Positions 7,866 to 15,224 of a stretch of DNA of 34,053 bases are shown here, in pieces. Below the pieces are notes generated by a model, which ran no database searches, was not told where the DNA came from, and was given only the letters and a program-made list of their open reading frames with translations. The first letter of the stretch is position 1; every line of letters starts with the position of its first letter. The stretch is from an uncultured Lachnospiraceae bacterium (GTDB lineage Bacteria > Bacillota > Clostridia > Lachnospirales > Lachnospiraceae), in the NCBI GenBank assembly GCA_910585205.1, contig CAJUCC010000081.1:1-34053 (forward strand), written 5' to 3'. The translations under genes and the position numbers were made by a program.

Positions 7866-9253
7866 TGGCAAAGGGAAAAGCGGCTACCGTATTTTTCTGT
7901 CAGAACTGTGGCTATGAATCTTCCAAATGGATGGGGCAGTGCCCGGGATGCAGACAGTGGAATACGCTGGTGGAGGAAACGGTTCCGGCGGTTTCCGGCA
8001 CGGCAAAGGGCGGCGGTAAGACGAAGGCTCCGGGAGAGAGACGGGAGCCTTCGTCTTTATCTTCTATTACGCTGGAAAAAGAAGAGCGCATGGGCACGCA
8101 TATACAGGAACTGGACAGAGTTCTGGGCGGTGGCATCGTTCCCGGTTCGCTGATTCTGGTGGGCGGCGACCCGGGCATCGGCAAGTCCACGCTGCTTTTG
8201 CAGGTATGCCGTTACCTTTCGGGCGACGGCAGAAAGGTGCTCTACATATCGGGTGAGGAATCCCTGAAACAGATCAAGCTCCGGGCCATGCGGATCGGCA
8301 GCTTTACGGATGATCTGCTGCTTTTGTGCGAAACAAACCTGAGCGTGATCGAAGAGACGATTATGCGTCATAAGCCGCAGATGGTCGTAATTGATTCCAT
8401 CCAGACGGTATATCATGACGGGGTATCGGCGGCGCCCGGCAGCGTTTCGCAGGTCCGGGAGGCGACGGGAATCCTGCTGCGTCTGGCGAAGGATATGGGG
8501 ATTTCCATCTTTATCGTCGGACATGTGACGAAAGAGGGAACCGTGGCGGGGCCGAGAGTTCTGGAGCATATGGTGGATACGGTGCTCTATTTCGAAGGGG
8601 ACAGACATGCATCTTACCGCATTCTGCGGGGGGTTAAAAATCGCTTTGGTTCCACCAATGAGATCGGTGTGTTTGAAATGCATCAAAGCGGTCTGGAGGA
8701 GGTGGCCAATGCTTCGGAATTTATGCTGAGCGGCAGGCCACAGGGCGCCAGCGGTTCGGTTGTGGTATGTTCAATGGAGGGCACAAGACCGGTTTTGCTG
8801 GAGATTCAGGCTCTTGTGTGTAAGAGCAGTTTCGGAATTCCCAAGCGGCAGGCTACGGGAACCGACTTTAACCGGGTTAATCTGCTGATGGCCGTATTGG
8901 AGAAACGGGTAGGACTGTCGATGTCAAATTGTGACGCTTATGTCAATATTGCAGGCGGCATCCGTATGATAGAGCCTGCCATGGATTTGGGGATTGTTCT
9001 GGCTGTGGTGTCAAGCTTTCGCAACAAACCGGTGGATGAAAGGCTGATTGTATTCGGCGAGGTGGGGCTGAGCGGGGAAGTCCGTTCTGTCGGCATGGCG
9101 GAGCAGCGGATTGCCGAAGCAGCCAAACTTGGCTTTACGATGTGTATTCTGCCCAGAACCGCGGAAGAAACGCTGCGGGCATCCGGCAGCATCCCGGAAG
9201 GGCTTACGCTAAAAGGGGTGTCAAGCGTGCAGGAAGCGATTCGGGCAATGTAA
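7865..9253 (+). CDS. radA: DNA repair protein RadA (Sms), branch-migration ATPase
   Basis: 462 residues. An N-terminal zinc finger (FFCQNCGYES and GQCPGCRQW) is followed by a RecA-like ATPase with Walker A GGDPGIGKST near residue 100 and Walker B MVVIDSIQT. The RadA-specific KNRFGSTNEIGVFEM lies near residue 258. A C-terminal Lon-protease-like domain (about 310-462) contains VNIAGGIRM and FGEVGLSGEVR. RadA drives D-loop extension in homologous recombination and transformation. The clpC-radA order is frequent in Firmicutes. The gene is fused by overlap to the upstream small gene, and its own ribosome site lies within that gene. Confidence 0.97.
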   Translation: MAKGKAATVFFCQNCGYESSKWMGQCPGCRQWNTLVEETVPAVSGTAKGGGKTKAPGERREPSSLSSITLEKEERMGTHIQELDRVLGGGIVPGSLILVGGDPGIGKSTLLLQVCRYLSGDGRKVLYISGEESLKQIKLRAMRIGSFTDDLLLLCETNLSVIEETIMRHKPQMVVIDSIQTVYHDGVSAAPGSVSQVREATGILLRLAKDMGISIFIVGHVTKEGTVAGPRVLEHMVDTVLYFEGDRHASYRILRGVKNRFGSTNEIGVFEMHQSGLEEVANASEFMLSGRPQGASGSVVVCSMEGTRPVLLEIQALVCKSSFGIPKRQATGTDFNRVNLLMAVLEKRVGLSMSNCDAYVNIAGGIRMIEPAMDLGIVLAVVSSFRNKPVDERLIVFGEVGLSGEVRSVGMAEQRIAEAAKLGFTMCILPRTAEETLRASGSIPEGLTLKGVSSVQEAIRAM

Positions 9254-9582
9254 CACTGCCGGACGCTGCACAGACAGCAGAAAGGAGAAACCGGAATACA
9301 GTATGGCGGCCATTGACCGGATTTGTGTCCGGCATGCTGTAAAATAAGGAAGTTTGAGCACATCATCTCAAAAAGTAAACAAAATATTTGGACATCTGGA
9401 CATAAAAATAGCCCCTCTGGCAATCAGAAGGGCTAAAAATTATTGTGTATCCATCTGTGATAACTGGTGGAGCTGATGTGAGGTCTTTGATAATTGAATA
9501 TTGATGGGCGGTGCGATAAAATCTGGTCTGTGCGGGGGAGCTACATATGGCGAATGTAAACAACCATTTGGCAAATAAAAGG
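9254..9582. other. Intergenic stretch between radA and the tRNA gene, no gene seen
   Basis: I find no ORF here with a ribosome site and recognisable protein. A 14-codon frame at 9302 (after AGGAGAA) is probably chance. A small hairpin CCGGA-TTTGTG-TCCGG lies around 9317-9332 and a stronger one at 9409-9435. AT content rises after 9340, and the stretch 9340-9580 could be a decayed remnant, but I cannot name its source. Confidence 0.6.
9409..9435 (-). terminator. Hairpin terminator reading leftward
   Basis: TAGCCC-C-TCTG at 9409-9419 pairs with CAGA-A-GGGCTA at 9425-9435. On the minus strand the stem is followed by TTTTTATG, so it would stop leftward transcripts, protecting radA from antisense reading. 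A short A-run on the other side gives weak rightward activity. Confidence 0.6.
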
Positions 9583-9613
9583 CCGGAAACCTTGCTATTA
9601 CAACTGTTTCCGG
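9583..9613 (-). terminator. Terminator of the tRNA-Trp transcript
   Basis: GTTTCCGG at 9606-9613 pairs perfectly with CCGGAAAC at 9583-9590. On the minus strand the stem is followed by CCTTTTATTT, a typical factor-independent stop 13 bases after the tRNA end. Confidence 0.75.
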
Positions 9614-9625
9614 GCAAACAAAAAG

Positions 9626-9696
9626 CAGGGGAAGAGGGAATCGAACCCCCGTTAACGGTTTTGGAGACCGCCGCACTACCGCTGTACTATTCCCCT
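9626..9696 (-). tRNA. tRNA-Trp (anticodon CCA)
   Basis: The minus strand folds into a full cloverleaf of 71 bases. The acceptor AGGGGAA (9696-9690) pairs with TTCCCCT (9633-9627). The D arm is GTAC/GTGC. The anticodon stem GCGGT/ACCGT holds loop CTCCAAA, giving anticodon CCA. The T arm is GGGGG-TTCGATT-CCCTC. The discriminator base is G, as expected for bacterial tRNA-Trp, and the 3' CCA is not encoded. Confidence 0.95.
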
Positions 9697-9720
9697 GTAT
9701 GGCTTTTATCACCGGAATTT

Positions 9721-9749
9721 ATTATAGCATACTCATTCTCATACCGCAA
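9721..9749 (-). promoter_or_regulatory. Promoter of tRNA-Trp
   Basis: On the minus strand TTGCGG (9749-9744) and TATAAT (9726-9721) are separated by exactly 17 bases, and the tRNA begins about 25 bases downstream of the -10 box. Confidence 0.8.
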
Positions 9750-9844
9750 GTGTTTTTTGTACGGAAATACCGGGCGCCTGCCTTGCCAAAACCGGAAAAG
9801 GAGGGTACAATGGCGGAAGTGACGGTACAGGAGAGGAGAAGGGT

Positions 9845-10651
9845 ATGCAGATACACGGAAAAAAGATTACAACAATCGTCAGCGATCTGGACGGGACGCT
9901 GCTCGGAGAAAAGCGGGAGCCGGATGCGGCGGTATTTTCGCTGATCGCGGAGCTGCGGCGCTGCGGCATTGCTTTTGTGGCAGCCAGCGGACGGCAGTAT
10001 AAAAATATGCGCCGGATGTTTGCGCCGATGGCAATGGAGCTTCCTTTTATCTGTGAGAACGGCAGTCTGGTTGTCAAAGCAGACGAGACATTGTATCAGA
10101 AATGCATTTCCAGAGAACTTGCTTTTGCGCTGCTGGAAGATATGCTCGCACTTCCGGGAGTGGAGACGATCGCTTCCAGCGACAGAGAACTGTATGCGCC
10201 GGCTTCGAGAAAGGATTTTATCCGGCTGATGAACGAATCGCTGAAGCTGGAGACCCGTGCGATCGAGGATTATCGTATGATTCCGGGTGAGATCAACAAA
10301 TTGTCCGTCTGGTGGCCGGGCGGCATCCCGGAGAAGGAAGAACGATGGTTTCATGACAAATATGATGCCAGTCTGCAGGTGACGGACAGCGGGAACGGAT
10401 GGCTTGATTTTACCGCGGCAGGTGCGGATAAAGGGACCGCACTGCGCCGGCTTGCAGAGCTGGAGGGATTTTCCCTCGAGGAGACACTCTGTTTCGGAGA
10501 CAGTGAAAATGATATTCCCATGTTTCGGGCGTGCGGCATATCGTATGTTATGGAAACCGGGAGAGAACATGTAAAGGGACAGGCAGATCATCTCTGTAAA
10601 AATGTGTCGGAAACTTTGCGGGGATTTTTGACAGGCGCGCTGCCGGCCTGA
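9845..10651 (+). CDS. Cof-type HAD-superfamily sugar/phosphometabolite phosphatase
   Basis: 268 residues, start ATG 9845 after GGAGAGGAGAAGGG. All four HAD motifs are visible: DLDGTLLG near residue 15 (nucleophile and acid Asp), VAASGRQ, a Lys in the ADKGTALRRL block near 198, and GDSENDIPM near 219. Such Cof/YidA-like enzymes dephosphorylate sugar phosphates or pyridoxal phosphate, and the cap domain of type C2 between motifs II and III sets specificity. The substrate cannot be read from the sequence. The gene stands alone. A short out-of-frame ORF with a good ribosome site starts at 9810 and overlaps it. Confidence 0.93.
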   Translation: MQIHGKKITTIVSDLDGTLLGEKREPDAAVFSLIAELRRCGIAFVAASGRQYKNMRRMFAPMAMELPFICENGSLVVKADETLYQKCISRELAFALLEDMLALPGVETIASSDRELYAPASRKDFIRLMNESLKLETRAIEDYRMIPGEINKLSVWWPGGIPEKEERWFHDKYDASLQVTDSGNGWLDFTAAGADKGTALRRLAELEGFSLEETLCFGDSENDIPMFRACGISYVMETGREHVKGQADHLCKNVSETLRGFLTGALPA

Positions 10652-10678
10652 CCGCATACGGACGGGAAGCGCTTGCCG

Positions 10679-10712
10679 GCACGGCGGCGGAACCGGGAAT
10701 TTGCCGCCGTGC
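10679..10712. terminator. GC-rich hairpin between convergent genes
   Basis: GCACGGCGGC (10679-10688) pairs perfectly with GCCGCCGTGC (10703-10712) between the HAD gene and the convergent LUD gene. Neither side has a convincing T-run, so the assignment as a shared terminator rests on position and stem strength. Confidence 0.5.
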
Positions 10713-10745
10713 GGTAAGGGAGTGGGAGGCCGGGAGATGTCCGGT

Positions 10746-11381
10746 TTAATAGCCAAGGTCTTCGTTGACGAGAAATACCTGAATTCGGCCCGGATGCAGA
10801 GAACGGCGCGTAATGACCGTATGACTGCAGATACAGTCGGGAGAGAAACAGTCCGCGCAGCGTCCGGTTGCCGCACAGGGGGTCTGCCTGTGCAGACGTT
10901 GGACATTTGGCGGCGCAGCGATATTGCGTGCACGTCCGATGGCATCTTCGAGGGTGACGGAAACTTTATTGCGGCCGACGATCAGGCATACATGCGACGG
11001 ACCCTGTACAAGACAGGCGATACGGTTTCCGTTGCCATCGATATTGACCAGCTCTCCGTCCATGGTGATGGCGTTGGTACTCATAAAATAATAGTCAGCC
11101 ATAACGGTGCGGGCGTACAGTTCCCGCGCTTCTTCGGGCGTTTTCGCCTGTTTCCGGTCGATCAGGGCGTAATTCCCGGATCGCAGCAAATCCATTACAC
11201 CGCTTTCTTCGACAGACATACTGCCGCCCCATGAAATTACGGCATTGTCCGGCAGTGTTTCCCTGAAATAGGCGCAGAGTTCCGCGCTGGTGTTAAAATA
11301 ATGTCCTTCCATACCACGCGTTTCCAGACTCTTGCACAGTCCTTTTGACAGCGCGAGAAAAGCCTCTTCTCTGGGTGTCAT
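10746..11381 (-). CDS. LUD-domain (LutC/DUF162-type) protein
   Basis: 211 residues. It shows the LUD pattern seen in lactate-utilisation proteins and their stand-alone relatives: SWGGSMSVEESGV near residue 50, MADYYFMSTNAITMDGELVNIDGNGNRIA near 94-122, and GRNKVSVTLEDAIGRAR near 135. A Cys cluster (CAATGRCADCFSPDCIC) lies toward the C-terminus and may bind metal. No lutA or lutB partner is next to it, so a role in lactate oxidation is not implied, and such solo LUD proteins are common and unassigned in Lachnospiraceae. The ribosome site AAGGAGAG lies just before the start. It is downstream of the split sleC-like gene and has its own promoter. Confidence 0.88.
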   Translation of the reverse strand: MTPREEAFLALSKGLCKSLETRGMEGHYFNTSAELCAYFRETLPDNAVISWGGSMSVEESGVMDLLRSGNYALIDRKQAKTPEEARELYARTVMADYYFMSTNAITMDGELVNIDGNGNRIACLVQGPSHVCLIVGRNKVSVTLEDAIGRARNIAAPPNVQRLHRQTPCAATGRCADCFSPDCICSHTVITRRSLHPGRIQVFLVNEDLGY

Positions 11382-11435
11382 AAAATCTCTCCTTTGTCTT
11401 ATGTGTATGCAGCATTATTTTCCGTTACGATATAA

Positions 11436-11484
11436 ATTTTACCACAAAGCCTGTGAATAAACAAACGGAAACGAAAGCGCTTTC
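11436..11484 (-). promoter_or_regulatory. Promoter of the LUD gene with a cre-like palindrome upstream
   Basis: On the minus strand TTGTTT (11464-11459), a 17-base spacer and TAAAAT (11441-11436) form a promoter. Just upstream, GAAAGCGCTTTC (11473-11484) is a perfect 12-base palindrome that matches the centre of the CcpA cre consensus in Bacillota, although the outer T and A of the consensus are C and C here. Catabolite control is an inference. Confidence 0.55.
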
Positions 11485-11488
11485 CCGG

Positions 11489-12072
11489 TTACTGCGGCTC
11501 GGAAATCTGACTGACGCCGACGAAAATCTCGGAAATTTCATACCATGTGGCATAATCGACCACACCGGTCTGCGGCAGGTCAAAGATTCCCTGAAAGATG
11601 CGCACGGCATCGGCGGTCCGCTGACCGTAGATGCCGTCGGCGGAAATGGACGGGATTGCCGGGTAATTTCTGGCGATCCGGTTCAACTGCTCCTGCATCT
11701 GACGGACTTTCGGACCGGAGGAGCCGATGGACAGATTGTATCCGGGCCAGGAAGAAGGAATCCCGGCAATCTCGTCCGCGGTATTGATGTACATATCATT
11801 GCCATAATAGTACCGGATAATCTCTATCGCCGTGTATCCTTCGTCGGCCAGATATTTGGAGCCCCACTGTTTCAGCCCCGAACAGGTGACGCGCTTTCCG
11901 TCACAGTAAGACGTGAAGATCGGCTGTCTGACACCGGGGCGGGAGAGATAGTTGGCAAAAATATTATCTACCAGTACATCGATATTCTCAAAGATATTGC
12001 GGCCGTGGATCCATTTCTGATCGTAGGCTGTGGAGGATGTAATGGTGAAATCATAGCCCTGGTTTCGATACC
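11489..12072 (-). pseudogene. SleC-like spore cortex-lytic protein, C-terminal segment (gene split by element)
   Basis: The minus frame is open from the repeat at 12072 down to a TAA at 11489 and has no start of its own. It encodes the second half of a SpoIID/LytB-type domain (RNIFENIDVLVDNIF, SGLKQWGSKYLADEGYTAIEIIRYYY). A peptidoglycan-binding repeat follows (IGSSGPKVRQMQEQLNRIA, ADGIYGQRTADAVRIFQ). It joins in frame to the segment ending at 15192: residue 230 (Arg) lies in the repeat and 191 residues follow, giving a 421-residue product. SleC of clostridia, a lytic enzyme that opens spore cortex on germination, has the same domain order and similar length. As it stands this half cannot be translated from its own start. 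Confidence 0.88.
12061..12072 (+). repeat. Left attachment repeat of the sleC element
   Basis: GGTTTCGATACC, matching GGTTCCGATACC at 15192-15203 in 11 of 12 bases and in the same orientation. Inside the element it is followed by CCGAAACC, so GGTTTCG/CGAAACC forms a dyad of the kind serine recombinases bind. Confidence 0.85.
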
Positions 12073-12138
12073 CCGAAACCGGTAGTTTCCGGATCGTTTG
12101 CCAATTTGTTTAATTTTTCTTAAAAATTGCCATAGATA

Positions 12139-12167
12139 TTGATATGGAAGGCAAAATTGTATATGAT
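12139..12167 (+). promoter_or_regulatory. Promoter of the element's CAP-like gene
   Basis: TTGATA (12139-12144), a 17-base spacer and TATGAT (12162-12167) form a housekeeping-type promoter within the element, about 50 bases before the start codon. It suggests the cargo gene is expressed in vegetative cells. Confidence 0.6.
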
Positions 12168-12218
12168 AAAGATAACAGATAACTTCGTCTGTCAAATGGA
12201 AAAGGAGGGTGGTACGAA

Positions 12219-13118
12219 ATGAAAAAGAAATGGATTGTAATCGGTCTTCTGACAGCGGCGATGCTGCAGACGTCTATGACGGCTTTTGCGGCGCCAAAAC
12301 AGATGAGCGACGGGGCAGTTTTTGACGCGGCGTATTACGCAAGCAGTAATCCTGACGTCAAAGCAATTTTCGGCACGGACGAACAGACGTTATACATGCA
12401 TTACAAGATGTTCGGAAAAAACGAGGGCAGGCTTCCGGTAGCGCCTACGGCACATCCGACCCCTGTTACACCGCAGACAGTGACAAGTATGATGGAAAAT
12501 GGTTTTGATCCGGTCTATTATGCAAATAATAACAAGGATGTTGTTGCGGTAATCGGCAACGATCCGCAGCAGTTATATCTGCATTATACGTTGTACGGAA
12601 AGAACGAAGGAAGAAAGGGCTGCGCGCCGACCAATACAACGAATACGAATACTTCTTCCGGCACATCATCGTCTGCAACCGGCACGTATAAGTACGGACT
12701 TGACCAGAAACAGTATGACCGGGTAGCACAGAGGGTGGACAGCAACACCGGCGACGCAAAAGCTCTCGTCAAAGCGATCAACAGCTACCGTGACGACAGA
12801 GATAAGAAAAAAGTCTATCGTGACGACATTTTGGAAGAGGCGGCGACACTGCTGGCAATGGAAATGGATGACAATGAGAAGGCTTCCAGCACGCGTCCCA
12901 ACGGCAACTCGTATGTTTCCGTTTTCTCTCAGTTCGGAATCAGCGGATACGAGTATCAGGGTATGATCTATCAAAAGAACAATACCTCGGATGCAAATAA
13001 GCTGTTAGAGGAATGGAAAGGGGACAGCAGCGACAGGTCGGAACTGCAGAATAAGCATTACAAGTATGTAGGTGTAGGCAGAAGTAATAAATACTGGGTA
13101 GTGTTGTTTACGGACTAA
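12219..13118 (+). CDS. Secreted protein with two surface repeats and a degenerate CAP/SCP domain
   Basis: 299 residues, start ATG 12219 after AAGGAGGG. A signal peptide (Lys-rich start, hydrophobic core, cleavage after AFA near residue 25) is followed by two repeats of about 40 residues. Their pattern is FD..YYA..N.DV....G.D...LY.HY...GKNEGR, at roughly 33-71 and 93-131. A Thr/Ser linker precedes a C-terminal CAP-like domain (about 170-299: LVKAINSYRDD, RPNG, YKYVGVGRSNKYWVVLF). The CAP signature residues are changed: the His before RP is Ser, the Glu of GEN is missing, and the second His is Asp. It is therefore probably a binding rather than a catalytic CAP fold. It is the cargo of the element in the sleC-like gene. 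A benefit to spores or cell surface is conceivable but not shown. Confidence 0.85.
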   Translation: MKKKWIVIGLLTAAMLQTSMTAFAAPKQMSDGAVFDAAYYASSNPDVKAIFGTDEQTLYMHYKMFGKNEGRLPVAPTAHPTPVTPQTVTSMMENGFDPVYYANNNKDVVAVIGNDPQQLYLHYTLYGKNEGRKGCAPTNTTNTNTSSGTSSSATGTYKYGLDQKQYDRVAQRVDSNTGDAKALVKAINSYRDDRDKKKVYRDDILEEAATLLAMEMDDNEKASSTRPNGNSYVSVFSQFGISGYEYQGMIYQKNNTSDANKLLEEWKGDSSDRSELQNKHYKYVGVGRSNKYWVVLFTD

Positions 13119-13157
13119 GCCACAGAGAAAAAGCTGCATAAATAACGAAAATATTCA

Positions 13158-13205
13158 GGCGGGGAATGCCATAACAGGCGGCATTGCCCGCCTTTGTTTT
13201 TATTT
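13158..13205 (+). terminator. Terminator after the CAP-like gene
   Basis: GGCGGG-G-AATGCC (13158-13170) pairs with GGCATT-G-CCCGCC (13180-13192) and is followed by TTTGTTTTTATTTT. It is a strong factor-independent terminator separating cargo from the recombinase unit. Confidence 0.88.
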
Positions 13206-13317
13206 TACGGGCAAATACCGCCGCGCAGCCGGACGGTACGGACGTATGCGTGCAGAATATCACAGGCAAAAGTGTCATACTGTTATAGATGAAAAGAGTC
13301 AGAAAAGCGGGAACGGC

Positions 13318-13512
13318 ATGGCGGAATATAATCAGACCATACAGACGGACGTTGTCTACAGACAAAAAAACATAAGCGTTTATCTCCGATTCTCGGAAGA
13401 GCAGAGCGGTAAAAACGCGGGACTGTTTTATGATAATTTAAAGAAAATCTACATGGAACGGGACGAAAGCAGGGAGAATACAGAACTGCCGGCGTTATCG
13501 TATCAGACATGA
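13318..13512 (+). CDS. Small ORF ahead of the recombinase, function unknown
   Basis: 64 residues if it starts at ATG 13318. An in-frame ATG at 13246 would give 88, and neither has a convincing ribosome site. The core reads VVYRQKNISVYLRFSEEQ and LFYDNLKKIYMERDE, mixed alpha/beta and charged, with no known domain that I recognise. It ends 23 bases before the recombinase start and is likely cotranscribed. Small proteins in this position beside large serine recombinases are sometimes recombination directionality factors, which let the enzyme excise rather than integrate. That is a guess from position only. Confidence 0.6.
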   Translation: MAEYNQTIQTDVVYRQKNISVYLRFSEEQSGKNAGLFYDNLKKIYMERDESRENTELPALSYQT

Positions 13513-13535
13513 GCGCGGTATAAAGGGAGAAAGAT

Positions 13536-15224
13536 ATGGCGGGTAAAAGAGTGAGAACATTGCTGCGGGTATCTTCCAGACAGCAGTTATACGACGACGA
13601 TATTCCGGTACAGCGGGCGGAACTTGCCGGCTATATCGCCGGACAGCCGGACTGGGAACTGGACGGCGAGTATGTGGAGAAAGCCGTATCCGCATACAAA
13701 AACAGTGTGCAGGACCGGGAAGTGCTGATGCAGATTATTGCGGATGCCAGAAATCATGCGTTTGATATTCTGCTTGCGTACATGTCGGACCGCATCGGAC
13801 GCAGAGAAGAATATACCTTTTATATCAGTACATTAAACAGCCTGGGCGTTGAAGTCTGGACGGTCAGGGACGGAAAGTTAAAAAGCGAGGAGCATATTGA
13901 CAAACTTCTGAATTATATCCGTTTCTGGCAAAATGAAGGCGAGAGCAGAAAAACGAGCATGCGGGTAAAAGATGCCAGGGCGGAAATGACAAAGGCCGGA
14001 AAGTTCACAGGCGGCAAAGCGCCTTACGGATACCGGCTGACGGATTCCGGGGTGATAAGCAATCATGGGAGAAGGCTGAAGAAACTGGAAATATGCGAAC
14101 GGGAAGCCGTGGTTGTGCGGAAGATATATCATTTGTATCTCTGCAAAGGATACGGATATGAAAAGATTGCAAAAGAACTGAACAGAGCGGGCATACCGGC
14201 TGCCACCACAGACCAATGGAAGGGCGGCACGGTGTGCGGTATTCTCAGGAATCCTGTTTATATGGGGTATTTTGCCATTCATCGGCGGGAAAAAGGAACG
14301 ACTTACAGGCGGCTCGACAGAACGGAGTGGATTCTGTCGCAGGAACAGTGCAGAGACATCGTTATCGTTTCGCAGCCGGACTGGGAAAAAGCACAGGAGA
14401 TCAGAGAGTCGAGAAATGCGCATCTGAAAGAAAGCAGGGATAAGGCGGCGGCTCTGTATGAGAAACAGTATCATGCGCCGTTTAATCCCAGAGGCAGGCT
14501 GGCGCTGCTGGGAATCGCATATTGCGGGTATTGCGGCAGGCGCCTGAAAAGTACCGGCTACAGCAATCATTGGACGACAAAGGACGGTACGGAAAAAGTG
14601 TCCTGTCTGGGGCGGTACGGCTGTCCCGGAACATGCAGGGAAAGAAGCTGCTATTCACAGGGATTTCTGGAGGAGCCGGTATTACGGGTGGTCAGGGATT
14701 ATCTGAGCAGGCTGAAGAAAATCGATGTCATGCAGGAAGTACGGAGCAGGAAGAGCCGGCAGGAGGCGGATTATGCAAGAGAAGAAAAGGCAGCGGCAGG
14801 GGAGATCGAACGACTGACAAAAGATATTGGCGCACTGGAAGACAAACTTCCGGATGCGATCAGGGGAGATTACTGCTTTTCGGCGGAAGCTCTGGCAAGA
14901 ATGATCGGCGAGCGACAGGAGCGATTGAAGGCGCTGCGGCAGCATATGGCGTCAGTGCGCAGAAAAAAGGAAGCGATCCGAGCGGAGAAGGATGCTTTGG
15001 AGAAGGATACGGAAACCGCGCCGGACTGGGGGCGGGTGTTTGATGAAGCAGACATTCCGACCAGAAAAATGCTGCTGGCGTCACTGATCGAAAGAATCGA
15101 TGTGAGAGATGACGAAATCGGGATTACGTTCAGAATTCGCAGGACGGATTTTATCAATGCCTGCGGGGAAGAAACGGTGCGCGAAACAATGGGTTCCGAT
15201 ACCATTCCGTATATACCCGGTTGA
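13536..15224 (+). CDS. Large serine recombinase of the sleC element
   Basis: 562 residues. The resolvase domain starts at the N-terminus with LLRVSSRQQ (catalytic Ser at residue 13) and includes the DILLAYMSDRIGR helix that carries the second Arg motif. The recombinase domain (GGKAPYGYRL, ILRNPVYMGYF) lies at about 165-260. A zinc ribbon (CGYCGRRL, then CPGTCRERSC) lies near 330-375, and a coiled coil spans about 400-490. Such enzymes join short non-identical sites through a 2-base core without a transposase. The start ATG 13536 has AGGGAGA. The last six codons lie beyond the repeat at 15192-15203 and belong to host sleC DNA, so the C-terminus ends in IPYIPG only in the integrated state. Confidence 0.95.
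   Translation: MAGKRVRTLLRVSSRQQLYDDDIPVQRAELAGYIAGQPDWELDGEYVEKAVSAYKNSVQDREVLMQIIADARNHAFDILLAYMSDRIGRREEYTFYISTLNSLGVEVWTVRDGKLKSEEHIDKLLNYIRFWQNEGESRKTSMRVKDARAEMTKAGKFTGGKAPYGYRLTDSGVISNHGRRLKKLEICEREAVVVRKIYHLYLCKGYGYEKIAKELNRAGIPAATTDQWKGGTVCGILRNPVYMGYFAIHRREKGTTYRRLDRTEWILSQEQCRDIVIVSQPDWEKAQEIRESRNAHLKESRDKAAALYEKQYHAPFNPRGRLALLGIAYCGYCGRRLKSTGYSNHWTTKDGTEKVSCLGRYGCPGTCRERSCYSQGFLEEPVLRVVRDYLSRLKKIDVMQEVRSRKSRQEADYAREEKAAAGEIERLTKDIGALEDKLPDAIRGDYCFSAEALARMIGERQERLKALRQHMASVRRKKEAIRAEKDALEKDTETAPDWGRVFDEADIPTRKMLLASLIERIDVRDDEIGITFRIRRTDFINACGEETVRETMGSDTIPYIPG
15192..15203 (+). repeat. Right attachment repeat of the sleC element
   Basis: GGTTCCGATACC, the partner of the repeat at 12061. 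The one difference (C for T at the fifth base) falls at the wobble position of an Arg codon of the sleC-like gene. The crossover must lie in the shared GGTT or CGATACC part. Confidence 0.85.

Larger units (their letters stand above)
12061..15203 (+). mobile_element. 3.1-kb serine-recombinase element inserted in the sleC-like gene (skin-type architecture)
   Basis: The element is bounded by a 12-base direct repeat (12061-12072 and 15192-15203). It carries, all on the plus strand, a secreted CAP-like protein, a small ORF and a large serine recombinase at the right end. It interrupts the host gene on the opposite strand inside the SpoIID-like domain. Removing one repeat plus the interior restores an uninterrupted frame of 421 codons. 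No transposase, replication, phage structural or resistance genes are present, so it is minimal. Size, site and cargo resemble intervening elements such as skin in sigK, but excision in the mother cell is inference. Confidence 0.88.

Noticed and set aside
9340..9700. tRNA-Trp as attachment site of an integrated element
   Set aside because: No integrase lies next to it and I see no second copy of the tRNA 3' end in the window.
9810..9944. 44-codon ORF with a strong ribosome site (GGAGGG) overlapping the HAD gene
   Set aside because: The predicted peptide is Arg-rich, overlaps a clear gene in another frame and has no recognisable family. It could be a coupling leader but cannot be supported.
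10701..11234. 177-codon plus-strand ORF opposite the LUD gene
   Set aside because: It is antisense to a well-supported gene and its translation shows no domain.
11453..12085. 210-codon plus-strand ORF opposite the sleC-like segment
   Set aside because: The minus strand encodes the recognisable SpoIID and peptidoglycan-binding regions, so the plus frame is a shadow.
12061..15203. Insertion by a classical IS element
   Set aside because: There is no DDE transposase and no terminal inverted repeats. The recombinase is of the large serine type and the repeat is a shared core rather than a random target duplication.
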